Shown: positions 1-7,251 of the stretch, one piece after another
Layout of the letters: each line of letters starts with the position of its first letter
How positions within the stretch are numbered: the stretch's first letter is position 1
Assembly (NCBI GenBank): GCA_031254175.1
Contig: JAIRUY010000136.1
Location: forward strand, 1 to 14,927
Direction: 5' to 3'
Length of the DNA: 14,927 nt
DNA from: Treponema sp.
GTDB taxonomy: Bacteria > Spirochaetota > Spirochaetia > Treponematales > Breznakiellaceae
Notes under the pieces: model-generated
Database searches by the model: none
Told to the model about the DNA's origin: nothing
The model's input: the letters and a program-made list of their open reading frames with translations, nothing else
Translations under genes and position numbers: made by a program

Positions 1-1292
1 TGCGTCATATCAATTTTTTAAACGAAGAAAATTACCGCGATCCTGTAACCGAGATCATAGATGATAATGCAATGAACACATTCAGAAGAACACAATACAG
101 CCAGACAAACTATTCAGCCTCATATTCTTATGACGGCAGATTCCGGCCATTGTACAGAAATGAAATATTCGATCAGAGTAATCTGCAATACAGTTTCGGC
201 GGCACACTGGTCAGATCAAGAAGATATAATGACGGAGACGGACCGGAACTTTCGCCTCACTGGGGCGCATGGGCAAAAAATGAAGACCTGATACCCGGCT
301 TAACCGCTCACAGGCTTGCGGCAAATCTTGCGGTAAACATAATGGATAAAAGGCAAAATGCTACGGTAAGCTTTACTCTGCCTCCGCTTGATCCGTTGAT
401 TTCATTCGATACAGTTATAAGATTCTGGATCTCGGAAACAAAAGCGGATTTCAGCATCAAACAGGAGCCGGATACAGGCGAGTGGGTTTATAACCCTTTC
501 AGATTTACAGAAATTTTAACATTTAACAACAGAAGCAATTTAACATATTATATGGTTTTCGATCCTCAAACAAACAACGAAATTACCGCCATTACTTCAA
601 CATTAAACTTTTATGACATAACTGCCGGTTTTAAAATGTTAAAAACCCATCAGCTAAATTTTGCACCTAACAATCCGTCTGCTCCGTATTTAGGCGGAAA
701 ATGGGAACAATACGGAGAACCTGTTTTAATCCCTGCCGAATTATCCTTTGGGTACAAACGTCTTTTTTTAAATAAAGAAATTATCAAAAACAGGATGGGG
801 TTTTCCGCAGATGTTAATTCTGCCGTTACCTTTAACTTTCTGGAAAATACAAAATCAAATTTTCAGTTTACAATGGGCTTTAATTTTGGAATTACAGGTT
901 TTATGGATATCAAGCTGTCTGCAACATCGGCAAATGCTGTCATTTGGCGCTACTTCAAAGGAGTACCGGGAATGGGAAACTTAACATCCATGTACATGGA
1001 CGGACCCCAAAACAATGTATTTACTGATTTATTTGACTCATTCAATTTTTCCAACAACACGGTCAGATCAAGATCCGGTTTCAAAATGAAAAGCTTTAAT
1101 CTTGACATTATCCATTATTTGGGAGACTGGAGAGCTGAATTTGGCATTGCAATGAAACCAAACACTTCCAACACGGCTTCCGGCAACAGAATTACCACCG
1201 ATATTAACTTCCTTGTGCAATGGATACCCATTTCAGAAATAAAAACCAACCCAACTTATGACGGCGCTCTTGACAGATGGTTCAGAAATTGA
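1..1292 (+). CDS. C-terminal part of an outer-membrane beta-barrel protein, probably LptD-like (5' end outside window)
   Basis: The reading frame is open from base 3, before the first ATG at 72, so the gene starts upstream and about 429 residues are visible. The protein is rich in Asn, Phe, Tyr, Thr and Arg in alternating patterns typical of amphipathic outer-membrane strands, for example around FQFTMGFNFGITGF and INFLVQWIPI near the C-terminus. The segment LDIIHYLGDWRAEFGIAM resembles the strand motif of the LptD (OstA) barrel, where a Tyr-Asp-Leu-His-Cys-Trp-like stretch occurs. LptD inserts lipopolysaccharide or a comparable glycolipid into the outer leaflet. The family call is inference: the barrel nature is fairly secure, LptD is not, and another treponemal barrel protein is possible. 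The stop TGA at 1290 lies 49 bases before phoH, with a promoter-like sequence between. Confidence 0.6.
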   Translation, partial: RHINFLNEENYRDPVTEIIDDNAMNTFRRTQYSQTNYSASYSYDGRFRPLYRNEIFDQSNLQYSFGGTLVRSRRYNDGDGPELSPHWGAWAKNEDLIPGLTAHRLAANLAVNIMDKRQNATVSFTLPPLDPLISFDTVIRFWISETKADFSIKQEPDTGEWVYNPFRFTEILTFNNRSNLTYYMVFDPQTNNEITAITSTLNFYDITAGFKMLKTHQLNFAPNNPSAPYLGGKWEQYGEPVLIPAELSFGYKRLFLNKEIIKNRMGFSADVNSAVTFNFLENTKSNFQFTMGFNFGITGFMDIKLSATSANAVIWRYFKGVPGMGNLTSMYMDGPQNNVFTDLFDSFNFSNNTVRSRSGFKMKSFNLDIIHYLGDWRAEFGIAMKPNTSNTASGNRITTDINFLVQWIPISEIKTNPTYDGALDRWFRN

Positions 1293-1296
1293 CAGC

Positions 1297-1324
1297 TTGA
1301 CGCGGCTGTTTATGGAGTTATAAA
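1297..1324 (+). promoter_or_regulatory. Candidate sigma70 promoter for the phoH operon
   Basis: TTGACG (1297-1302) and TATAAA (1319-1324) are separated by 16 bases. Transcription would start near 1331, leaving a leader of only about 11 bases with the phoH Shine-Dalgarno site at its 5' end. Two further exact TTGACA hexamers lie just upstream (1270-1275 and 1289-1294), but neither has a -10 at good spacing. This is pattern matching only, and read-through from the upstream gene is also possible. Confidence 0.4.
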
Positions 1325-1341
1325 ATCATTAAGGAGTACTT

Positions 1342-2274
1342 TTGGTTGAAGAAATAACTATCGCCTTTGATAACAGGGAGCTGCTATCCGGGATTTGCGG
1401 CGTAAACGACGGAAATCTAAGAATAATAGAAGGTTCTCTCGGCGGATTTATTACAGCCAGAGGAAATGAAATTCATTTTGAAGGCAGGGATGAAACCGGA
1501 GTCAAACGCTTCAGAACAATGATGGACAATCTTATCGCTGTTGTAAAAGAAGGGGAAGATCCTTCTCCCGATTATATACGCGCTCTGGCGGAAGAGCAGG
1601 CGTTTAAACAGGATACAATGATTCAAATTCCCCATGGTTTCCGCCGGGTCTATCCGCGAAGCAATAATCAGGCTCAATATATACAGGCGATGCGGGAAAA
1701 TGAAATATGTTTCTGCGTAGGTCCCGCAGGAACAGGGAAAACATACCTTGCAATTGCAAACGCGCTTGCGGCAGTTCTTTCAAAAAAAATACGGAAACTG
1801 GTTCTTACGCGCCCCGTTGTTGAAGCAGGAGAAAATCTCGGGTTTCTCCCTGGGGATCTCGCCCAAAAAATTGATCCTTATTTAAAGCCGCTGTATGACG
1901 CAATGGAGTCTCTTGTGCCCTACGATGTAATTCACAGGCTGGAAGAGACAAGAGCAATTGAAATCGCGCCCCTCGCATACATGAGAGGCAGAAGCCTCAA
2001 CGACTGCATGGTAATTCTGGACGAAGCGCAAAACACCACAAAAGAACAGATGAAAATGTTTCTTACAAGAATAGGAACAGGGGCAAGGGCAATAATTACA
2101 GGAGATTCTACCCAGATCGATCTGCCGAAAAAAAACGAATCGGGGCTTTTGCATGCCCTTGAAATTTTAAGAGGAATAGAAGGACTGCATTTTTCATTTT
2201 TACACACAACTGACGTTGCGCGTAATCCGCTGATAAAAAAAATTATACAGGCTTATGATGAAAATAAAACTTAA
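1342..2274 (+). CDS. phoH: PhoH-family ATPase
   Basis: This is a 310-residue PhoH/YbeZ-type protein, close to the usual family length. The P-loop GPAGTGKT is at residues 127-134, the Walker B stretch VILDEAQN at 224-231, and the downstream ITGD motif at 252-255, all typical of this P-loop family related to the N-terminal half of superfamily 1 helicases. The first 100 residues form the small N-terminal region found in PhoH proteins. Family knowledge links PhoH with the endoribonuclease YbeY in RNA processing; the exact substrate is not known. Translation starts at TTG 1342, chosen because AAGGAG (1331-1336) lies five bases upstream and no ATG precedes the conserved region. The 3' end overlaps pgpH by 20 bases, and ybeY lies one gene further on, supporting shared expression. 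Confidence 0.95.
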   Translation: MVEEITIAFDNRELLSGICGVNDGNLRIIEGSLGGFITARGNEIHFEGRDETGVKRFRTMMDNLIAVVKEGEDPSPDYIRALAEEQAFKQDTMIQIPHGFRRVYPRSNNQAQYIQAMRENEICFCVGPAGTGKTYLAIANALAAVLSKKIRKLVLTRPVVEAGENLGFLPGDLAQKIDPYLKPLYDAMESLVPYDVIHRLEETRAIEIAPLAYMRGRSLNDCMVILDEAQNTTKEQMKMFLTRIGTGARAIITGDSTQIDLPKKNESGLLHALEILRGIEGLHFSFLHTTDVARNPLIKKIIQAYDENKT

Positions 2275-3964
2275 ACAAATAATAAAAAAAATCAAACAAA
2301 ACATGGGCGCGTCATTAAAACGGCTGCGCTCAGGTCCCAATCTGTTCAGTTTAGCGTTATGTGTTGTCGCGGCTGTGATAATAACCGCAAACGGAAATGA
2401 AGAATCTGTCAGGAATACCGGTAATTTTGAAACCGGCAAAGTCGCGGATCGCGACATTGTTGCGGTAATTTCCGTATCATTCATTGAAGAATCCGCGGAT
2501 GAGACAGAACCTGTTATCCGCAACATAGAGAAGGGACAGAGAATAATAAGAAAAGGCTTTATAATCACAGAAGCGGAAATGAAAGCATTAAACGCGTATT
2601 TTAATTCATTGCCAAAAAGGGATCCCCGCAACATAATGGGCTTTATTTTTCTGATTCTGATGTTTTATATATTGTTGATAATTCTGAGGGGAAGAATAGT
2701 CATCGGAAGGGAAATGAATGTCAGCGAAAAATTCCTGCTTACATCTCTTGCCGGCTTCTATATAATTGGGTCTGTATTGTTAAATAATCTTTCCCATGGC
2801 TTCGAAGGTTTTCCTGTAGCGCTGATGATACCAACTGCCCTCATAATAATGATAATCGCGGTTTTTACGGGAACACGAACTGCCATGATTATGGCTCTTG
2901 CCCTGCCTCTCGGGGCGTATTTTTTGGGCGCTTTTGACAATTATTCTTATATAATCGCGCTTGTTTCAGGAGCTGCCGCCTCCACAGTGCTTCACAAGGC
3001 GAAAAACAGAATGAGCCTAATAAAAGCCGGCCTTGTCATCGCGGCGGCAAATTCTTTCGCTGTAATTGTTATCCTGCTTCTAAGTCAGGCTGCCCTTTAT
3101 GACTACCCCATCATAATCTTTTGGGCAGTCCTGAACGGTATTATTTCCGGCATGCTTACGCTTGGCTTTCTGCCGCCGCTTGAACACGCGTTAAACGCGG
3201 TAACCCCTTTCAGGTTAATGGAATTATCCGACCTTAACGCTCCTGTTTTACGAAAGCTTTTTACCGCGGCTCCCGGAACTTACAGTCACTCATTGATGGT
3301 TGCAAACCTTTCAGAACAGGCATGTCAGGATATAGGAGCAAATGCCCTGCTTGCCCGTGTCGGAGCTTATTATCACGACATAGGAAAAATGGATAATCCG
3401 GATTATTTTGTGGAAAATCAGACAGCTTATAACAGGCATGACGAAATCGCGCCGCGCCTTTCCGCGACAATTATCCGCAGTCATTTAAAACTCGGTGTTG
3501 AAAAAGCGCAAAGTCTGGGGCTTCCAAAAGATGTAATAACCATCATCTCTGAACATCACGGCAACTCGGTAATATCGTGGTTCTACAACAAGGCATCAGA
3601 ACTGGAAAATTATGTTGACGCGGAAGATTTTGTCTATCCGGGAAATCCTCCGCGTTCAAGAGAATCGGCCGTTGTCATGCTTGCCGACATAACTGAAGCC
3701 GCGATACGAACCCTGAACAAACCTACTGCCGCAAAAATTGAGAAATTTATCCAGCAGCTCTTTGACGATAAAGCGGCTCACGGACAGCTTTCCGATTCTG
3801 ATTTATCTTTTCGCGATCTGGAAACAATAAAAAAAGCTTTTGTAAAAGTGCTTGCGGGTTATTATCACTCCAGAATTGAATATCCCAAACAAAAAGAAGA
3901 AGCTGACGAAGCCATGCCCGCCGGCACAAGGACGCAAAATGAAACAAACGAGACGCTGGAATGA
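2255..3964 (+). CDS. pgpH: Membrane HD-domain phosphodiesterase of the PgpH family (7TM-HD), with a short sensor domain
   Basis: The order is: an N-terminal membrane anchor (about residues 29-46), a short extracytoplasmic part (47-126), a multi-helix membrane region (about 127-315) and a cytoplasmic HD domain. Metal-binding residues fit H345 (YSHS), H374-D375 (YYHDIGK), H410, H434-H435 (SEHHGN) and D478 (MLADITEA). Characterised PgpH proteins hydrolyse cyclic di-AMP to pApA; that activity is inferred from the family. The extracytoplasmic 7TMR-HDED domain is normally about 250 residues, but here only about 80 remain. They include the conserved piece GQRIIRKGFIITEAEMKAL, so the protein is 569 residues instead of about 700. 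ATG 2255 or 2258 may be used, both inside phoH. The stop overlaps the ybeY start (ATGA). Confidence 0.9.
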   Translation: MMKIKLKQIIKKIKQNMGASLKRLRSGPNLFSLALCVVAAVIITANGNEESVRNTGNFETGKVADRDIVAVISVSFIEESADETEPVIRNIEKGQRIIRKGFIITEAEMKALNAYFNSLPKRDPRNIMGFIFLILMFYILLIILRGRIVIGREMNVSEKFLLTSLAGFYIIGSVLLNNLSHGFEGFPVALMIPTALIIMIIAVFTGTRTAMIMALALPLGAYFLGAFDNYSYIIALVSGAAASTVLHKAKNRMSLIKAGLVIAAANSFAVIVILLLSQAALYDYPIIIFWAVLNGIISGMLTLGFLPPLEHALNAVTPFRLMELSDLNAPVLRKLFTAAPGTYSHSLMVANLSEQACQDIGANALLARVGAYYHDIGKMDNPDYFVENQTAYNRHDEIAPRLSATIIRSHLKLGVEKAQSLGLPKDVITIISEHHGNSVISWFYNKASELENYVDAEDFVYPGNPPRSRESAVVMLADITEAAIRTLNKPTAAKIEKFIQQLFDDKAAHGQLSDSDLSFRDLETIKKAFVKVLAGYYHSRIEYPKQKEEADEAMPAGTRTQNETNETLE

Positions 3965-4434
3965 ACACTGTAGTTATAAATGTAAAGGAAGTGCCCCTGC
4001 CCTCATGGAGTCCTTCAATGAGCGGCTTTGCACAAAAAGTACTGGAGGAAATAAAACGCGACAACTGGGAACTTTCAATTCTCCTTTGCGGTGATAAAAC
4101 CATAAAAGATTTAAATTCCCAATACAGGAGCAAAAATGAAGCTACAGACATACTTTCTTTCAATCTGGGGACTGAAATACAGGACGGAGACAGGATAGTT
4201 TATCTGCCCGGAGATATTGTTATTTCTCTTGACACTTTACGCGAAAATGCCCGTTATTTCGGAACAAACGAGGATGAGGAGTTACGAAGACTGATAATTC
4301 ATGGTATTCTGCATTTGGACGGAATGGATCATGAAACGCTGGAAAAAAATGAGCCTATGCTTGTTTTGCAGGAAGACATACTAACAAGGCTTAAAGGTGA
4401 ACACATATTCACAAATATGTGTGAAAATATTTAA
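3961..4434 (+). CDS. ybeY: Endoribonuclease YbeY (rRNA maturation factor)
   Basis: The product is 157 residues, the normal size for YbeY. The zinc site H-x3-H-x5-H is intact as H114, H118 and H124 in LIIHGILHLDGMDHE, and the segment SKNEATDILSFNLG (residues 57-70) matches the conserved region upstream of it. YbeY is a single-strand-specific metal endoribonuclease involved in 16S rRNA 3' end maturation and late 70S quality control. The start ATG 3961 overlaps the pgpH stop in an ATGA arrangement, which implies translational coupling; the GCTGGA just upstream is a weak ribosome site. Another ORF begins at 3852 in a different frame, but it lacks family motifs and was not chosen. A 9-bp hairpin lies in the last codons (4401-4422). 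Confidence 0.96.
   Translation: MNTVVINVKEVPLPSWSPSMSGFAQKVLEEIKRDNWELSILLCGDKTIKDLNSQYRSKNEATDILSFNLGTEIQDGDRIVYLPGDIVISLDTLRENARYFGTNEDEELRRLIIHGILHLDGMDHETLEKNEPMLVLQEDILTRLKGEHIFTNMCENI
4401..4422 (+). repeat. Inverted repeat in the 3' end of ybeY
   Basis: ACACATATT (4401-4409) and AATATGTGT (4414-4422) form a perfect 9-bp stem with a CACA loop. It lies inside the last codons of ybeY and ends 10 bases before the stop. No T-run follows directly, so it is not a canonical terminator. Together with the larger hairpin at 4438-4483 it could give the ybeY-tlyC mRNA junction two adjacent structures. The role is unknown. Confidence 0.6.
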
Positions 4435-4437
4435 AGA

Positions 4438-4483
4438 AGTTGTTCTGAAACAATGTATCTTCGATTTCAGTTTCCGAACAACT
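4438..4483 (+). promoter_or_regulatory. Hairpin directly upstream of the CBS-domain gene's ribosome binding site
   Basis: AGTTGTTCTGAAAC (4438-4451) pairs with GTTTCCGAACAACT (4470-4483), 14 positions with one T-C mismatch, around an 18-base loop. It fills almost the whole space between the ybeY stop (4434) and the Shine-Dalgarno GGAG at 4490-4493. No T-run follows, so an intrinsic terminator is unlikely. Its place suggests an RNA processing or stability element, or one that controls ribosome access to the next gene. The structure is seen in the sequence; the function is inference. Confidence 0.65.
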
Positions 4484-4499
4484 CCATATGGAGAAAAAA

Positions 4500-5246
4500 G
4501 TGAAAAATCCTTTTCAGCTGAACACGCGGGCAATAAAAGAACTTGAAGAAGATCAGCAGCAAATGATCCGCGGTGTTGTTGAATTATCGGAAACTACAGT
4601 AAAGGAAGTGATGGTTCCCAGAACCGATACCGTTTTCCTTTCAGCGTCAGCATCCAAAGAAGAACTGCTTGCCTGTATTATCGAAAGCGAACATTCCCGT
4701 TTCCCCGTATATCAAGATACAGTAGATAATGTTATCGGCATCCTGCATGTAAAGGATGTGTTAAAAGCGCTTGTAAACAATAAACCTTTCAATGTCAGTG
4801 AACTTGCCAGAAAACCTTTTTTTGTGCCGGTTTCAAAACACATAGACGATTTATTGCGTGAACTAAGGCGGAAAAAAGTTCATATTGCCGTTGTAGTAGA
4901 TGAATACGGCGGAGTATCGGGGATCGCTTCCATGGAAGATATTATTGAGGAAATAATCGGAGATATTCAGGATGAATTTGATCATGAAACTGACGATGTT
5001 GTCGAACTTGGAGATGGCACATGGCTCTGCGATGCCAGGGTAAACATGGAATTTCTCGCGGAGGAAACAGGCCTGCTTCTTCCCGTTGACGACTTTGATA
5101 CTCTTGGAGGCTTTGTATTTGATCTTTTCGGAAAAATACCTGTCAAAAACGAAAAAATAGAGTATAAAGATTATAGCTTTATCATTCATGAAATGGACGG
5201 ACATAAAATAAATTCTATAAAAATTGTTACGCAGAAGAGGGAATAG
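4500..5246 (+). CDS. tlyC: CBS-pair protein with a CorC/HlyC C-terminal domain (TlyC/CorC/YbeX family)
   Basis: Two CBS domains (about residues 35-92 and 100-157) begin with the family signature VKEVMVPRTD, and the second contains VVDEYGGVSGIASMEDIIEE. They are followed by the transporter-associated CorC_HlyC domain (about 168-246, with LDTLGG-like DFDTLGGFVFD). No transmembrane DUF21/CNNM domain is present, so this is the short soluble form like E. coli CorC (YbeX). Treponemal members are often called TlyC haemolysins, but E. coli data point to magnesium/cobalt efflux and ribosome-related roles, so haemolysis should not be assumed. I chose GTG 4500 over the in-frame ATG 4488: GGAG at 4490-4493 stands six bases from the GTG, while the ATG has no ribosome site and would sit beside the upstream hairpin. 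This gives 248 residues. Confidence 0.9.
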   Translation: MKNPFQLNTRAIKELEEDQQQMIRGVVELSETTVKEVMVPRTDTVFLSASASKEELLACIIESEHSRFPVYQDTVDNVIGILHVKDVLKALVNNKPFNVSELARKPFFVPVSKHIDDLLRELRRKKVHIAVVVDEYGGVSGIASMEDIIEEIIGDIQDEFDHETDDVVELGDGTWLCDARVNMEFLAEETGLLLPVDDFDTLGGFVFDLFGKIPVKNEKIEYKDYSFIIHEMDGHKINSIKIVTQKRE

Positions 5247-5256
5247 TGGTTTTAAT

Positions 5257-5271
5257 GAGGGGGGGGAAATG
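5257..5271 (+). promoter_or_regulatory. Poly-G ribosome binding site before the TPR gene
   Basis: A run of eight G (5259-5266), preceded by GA, lies two bases before ATG 5269. It includes the only Shine-Dalgarno-like sequence (GAGG) for that start. A change in run length would alter the distance between ribosome site and start codon. Confidence 0.6.
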
Positions 5272-7251
5272 ACACACTTCAGGTTTCTTGTGATTCTCCT
5301 GTGTGCTATAATATTTTTTCCTGTACAGGCAGCTGCCCAGTCATCTACACATTTGGCGGCAATGCATTATGAACGCGGCAAACTTTACATGGCGGATGAA
5401 GACTGGTATTCCGCCATAGAATCTTTCTTTGAATGTGTAAGGCTTAATCCTGCCCACGCAGAGGGGACTGCCGCTCTTGGTGAATGTTACTATGAACTTG
5501 CCGAATTTGACGAAGCGCTCAATTGGGTAAGAAAAGCAAGGCTGCTTGCGCGCGCCAATATGTCAATTGCAAATCTGGAAGTTTCTATCCTCATCGCGCT
5601 TGGGCATCTTGATGCGGCGGCTTCTCTTTTGGCTGAAATCCTTGCCAGAGAGCCGTATAACAGAGAGGCGTTATTCGCAGCAGGGGAACTTGATATCGCA
5701 AGAAACAGGCCGACAGAAGCCCTCGTGCGTTATCGTGAGGCAGTACGCCGTTATCCGGATGATCGCAGGCTTTTAATTTCTCTCGCGCTCGTTACGCTTT
5801 CCCTTGGTGACGGCGAAACGGCTCTTAACTACATAAACAACGCCCTAAGGCAGCATTCAGATGATTACCGCGTTTATTATTACGCCGCCTACATCTATGC
5901 TCAAAATAACAGAATCCCGGAGGCAATCAGATACGCTGAACGCGCCTTGTTTTACAGACCCGGCAATATGTCCGCTCTGTCCCTTATGGCAACCCTTCGT
6001 TACCGTAATTCCCAGTATGAAGAAGCTGCCCGTTTATGTGATGTTATAATCGCAAATGACAGGGAAAACTCCGGCGCATGGTATTTAAAAGGGTTATCCT
6101 ACATAAGAATGGGGCAGCGGCTTGAAGCGATTACCGTTCTTTCCACAGCTATTACAATCAACGAAGATGACGAATTTATCCGCGCCATTCTGGAAGAAAC
6201 TCTTATCTCTTCAACATCCCTTGAAGACCCGCGCCGCGCGAGATGGGCTTCATGGCATTTTAACAGGGCAAGAAACCTGCGTACAGGCAATATGATTGAA
6301 CAGGCGCTTTTTGAATACCGCCGGGGATTAAGGCTTAATCCTTTTGCGGCAGACAGGCGTGAATACGCGGAACTGCTCAGGCTGCAAGGTTACCCTGCCA
6401 GATATCTTGAAGAGCTGCTTTTTCTTCAGAATCAGGGAACTGCAGACCGCAGCATGAGCGATGCGATAGAAGCCTACAACGCCCTGCTTTCAAATGCCCT
6501 GTTCAGGCAATGGCAGGTAAACCCTGTAGAACTTGCCGAACGCCACTGGAAAGTTGCCGTTTTTTCCATGGCAGATCAGTCCAGTTTTTACCATGCCGAT
6601 GCCGGTTCTGTAGCGGCTTCAGTAATAAGGGAACTATTAATTCATGACAGAAACATTCTGCCGATGAATCTGAACATACGTCAGGCATCATTTTCTGAAA
6701 GTTTCAGGCAGGCAAGAGAAGCCGGCGCCGATTATTTTATGCTTGTTTCGGTAACGGAAAATGAGCGGGATATTTCCATAAGAGGGGAATTGTTTGTAGG
6801 CAGAACAGGCTCTCCTGCGGGAATCTTATACACTTACCGTACAGGAACTGACAGGCTTACAAGCGCTTCAAAGGGAATAGTAGATCAATTGTCAAGTTCA
6901 ATGCCGCTCAGAGGCAGACTGCTTATAAGAAGACAGGGACAAGCGCTCATCAACAAAGGAAAAGCTGATGGAGTACAGGCGGGCGCTGTTTTCGATGTTG
7001 TAAAAAAAGGGCGGGCACAAATCGCGAATGAAGGCATTGCTCTTGTCTACAGTCCCGATGAACTTGTAGGAACATTAACTATCACTAACGTTGATGAAGA
7101 AATAGCGATAGGCAATTTGCAAAGAAACGGTTTTTTTGACCGCATCGAAGCCGGAGATGAAATTATACTTCAGACAGACAGACCATCAAGGCCGGCAATC
7201 GAAAATGCGGCAAACCCGGAATTACGCGCTCTTTTAAGATCTTTGCGCTAA
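5269..7251 (+). CDS. Exported TPR protein with a FlgT/CsgG-like C-terminal part
   Basis: The 660-residue product starts with a clear signal peptide (residues 1-23; hydrophobic core LVILLCAIIFF, cleavage after about AAA or AAQ), so it acts in the periplasm or at the outer membrane. At least eight tetratricopeptide units span about 28-385, with typical pieces such as YERGKLYMADEDWYSAIESF and WYLKGLSYIRMGQRLEAI. Residues 425-545 resemble a CsgG/FlgT-middle fold (KVAVFSM, AGADYFMLVSV). Residues 548-635 resemble the FlgT C-terminal barrel (INKGKADGVQAGAVFDVV, then FFDRIEAGDEIIL). These last two are fold-level guesses. ATG 5269 was chosen because the signal peptide starts there; the longer TTG 5224 frame would add non-signal residues and overlap the CBS gene. 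It is the last gene of the plus-strand operon, and its stop overlaps the convergent gene. Confidence 0.85.
   Translation: MTHFRFLVILLCAIIFFPVQAAAQSSTHLAAMHYERGKLYMADEDWYSAIESFFECVRLNPAHAEGTAALGECYYELAEFDEALNWVRKARLLARANMSIANLEVSILIALGHLDAAASLLAEILAREPYNREALFAAGELDIARNRPTEALVRYREAVRRYPDDRRLLISLALVTLSLGDGETALNYINNALRQHSDDYRVYYYAAYIYAQNNRIPEAIRYAERALFYRPGNMSALSLMATLRYRNSQYEEAARLCDVIIANDRENSGAWYLKGLSYIRMGQRLEAITVLSTAITINEDDEFIRAILEETLISSTSLEDPRRARWASWHFNRARNLRTGNMIEQALFEYRRGLRLNPFAADRREYAELLRLQGYPARYLEELLFLQNQGTADRSMSDAIEAYNALLSNALFRQWQVNPVELAERHWKVAVFSMADQSSFYHADAGSVAASVIRELLIHDRNILPMNLNIRQASFSESFRQAREAGADYFMLVSVTENERDISIRGELFVGRTGSPAGILYTYRTGTDRLTSASKGIVDQLSSSMPLRGRLLIRRQGQALINKGKADGVQAGAVFDVVKKGRAQIANEGIALVYSPDELVGTLTITNVDEEIAIGNLQRNGFFDRIEAGDEIILQTDRPSRPAIENAANPELRALLRSLR

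Noticed and set aside
1417..2634. Minus-strand ORFs opposite phoH and pgpH
   Set aside because: All are antisense to genes with intact catalytic motifs and have no motif or start-site support of their own.
3852..4094. Plus-strand ORF of 80 residues across the pgpH-ybeY junction
   Set aside because: It is shifted in frame relative to two confidently identified genes, is very Lys/Pro/Arg-rich, and has no sign of selection.
4438..4490. Intrinsic terminator between ybeY and the CBS gene
   Set aside because: The stem is A+T-rich with a mismatch and an 18-base loop, and no T-run follows on the plus strand.
4488..4499. ATG 4488 as start of the CBS-domain protein
   Set aside because: There is no Shine-Dalgarno before it, while GGAG six bases before GTG 4500 fits well; the ATG overlaps that GGAG.
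5224..5268. TTG start at 5224 extending the TPR protein by 15 residues
   Set aside because: It would overlap the CBS gene, lacks a ribosome site and puts non-hydrophobic residues before an obvious signal peptide starting at ATG 5269.
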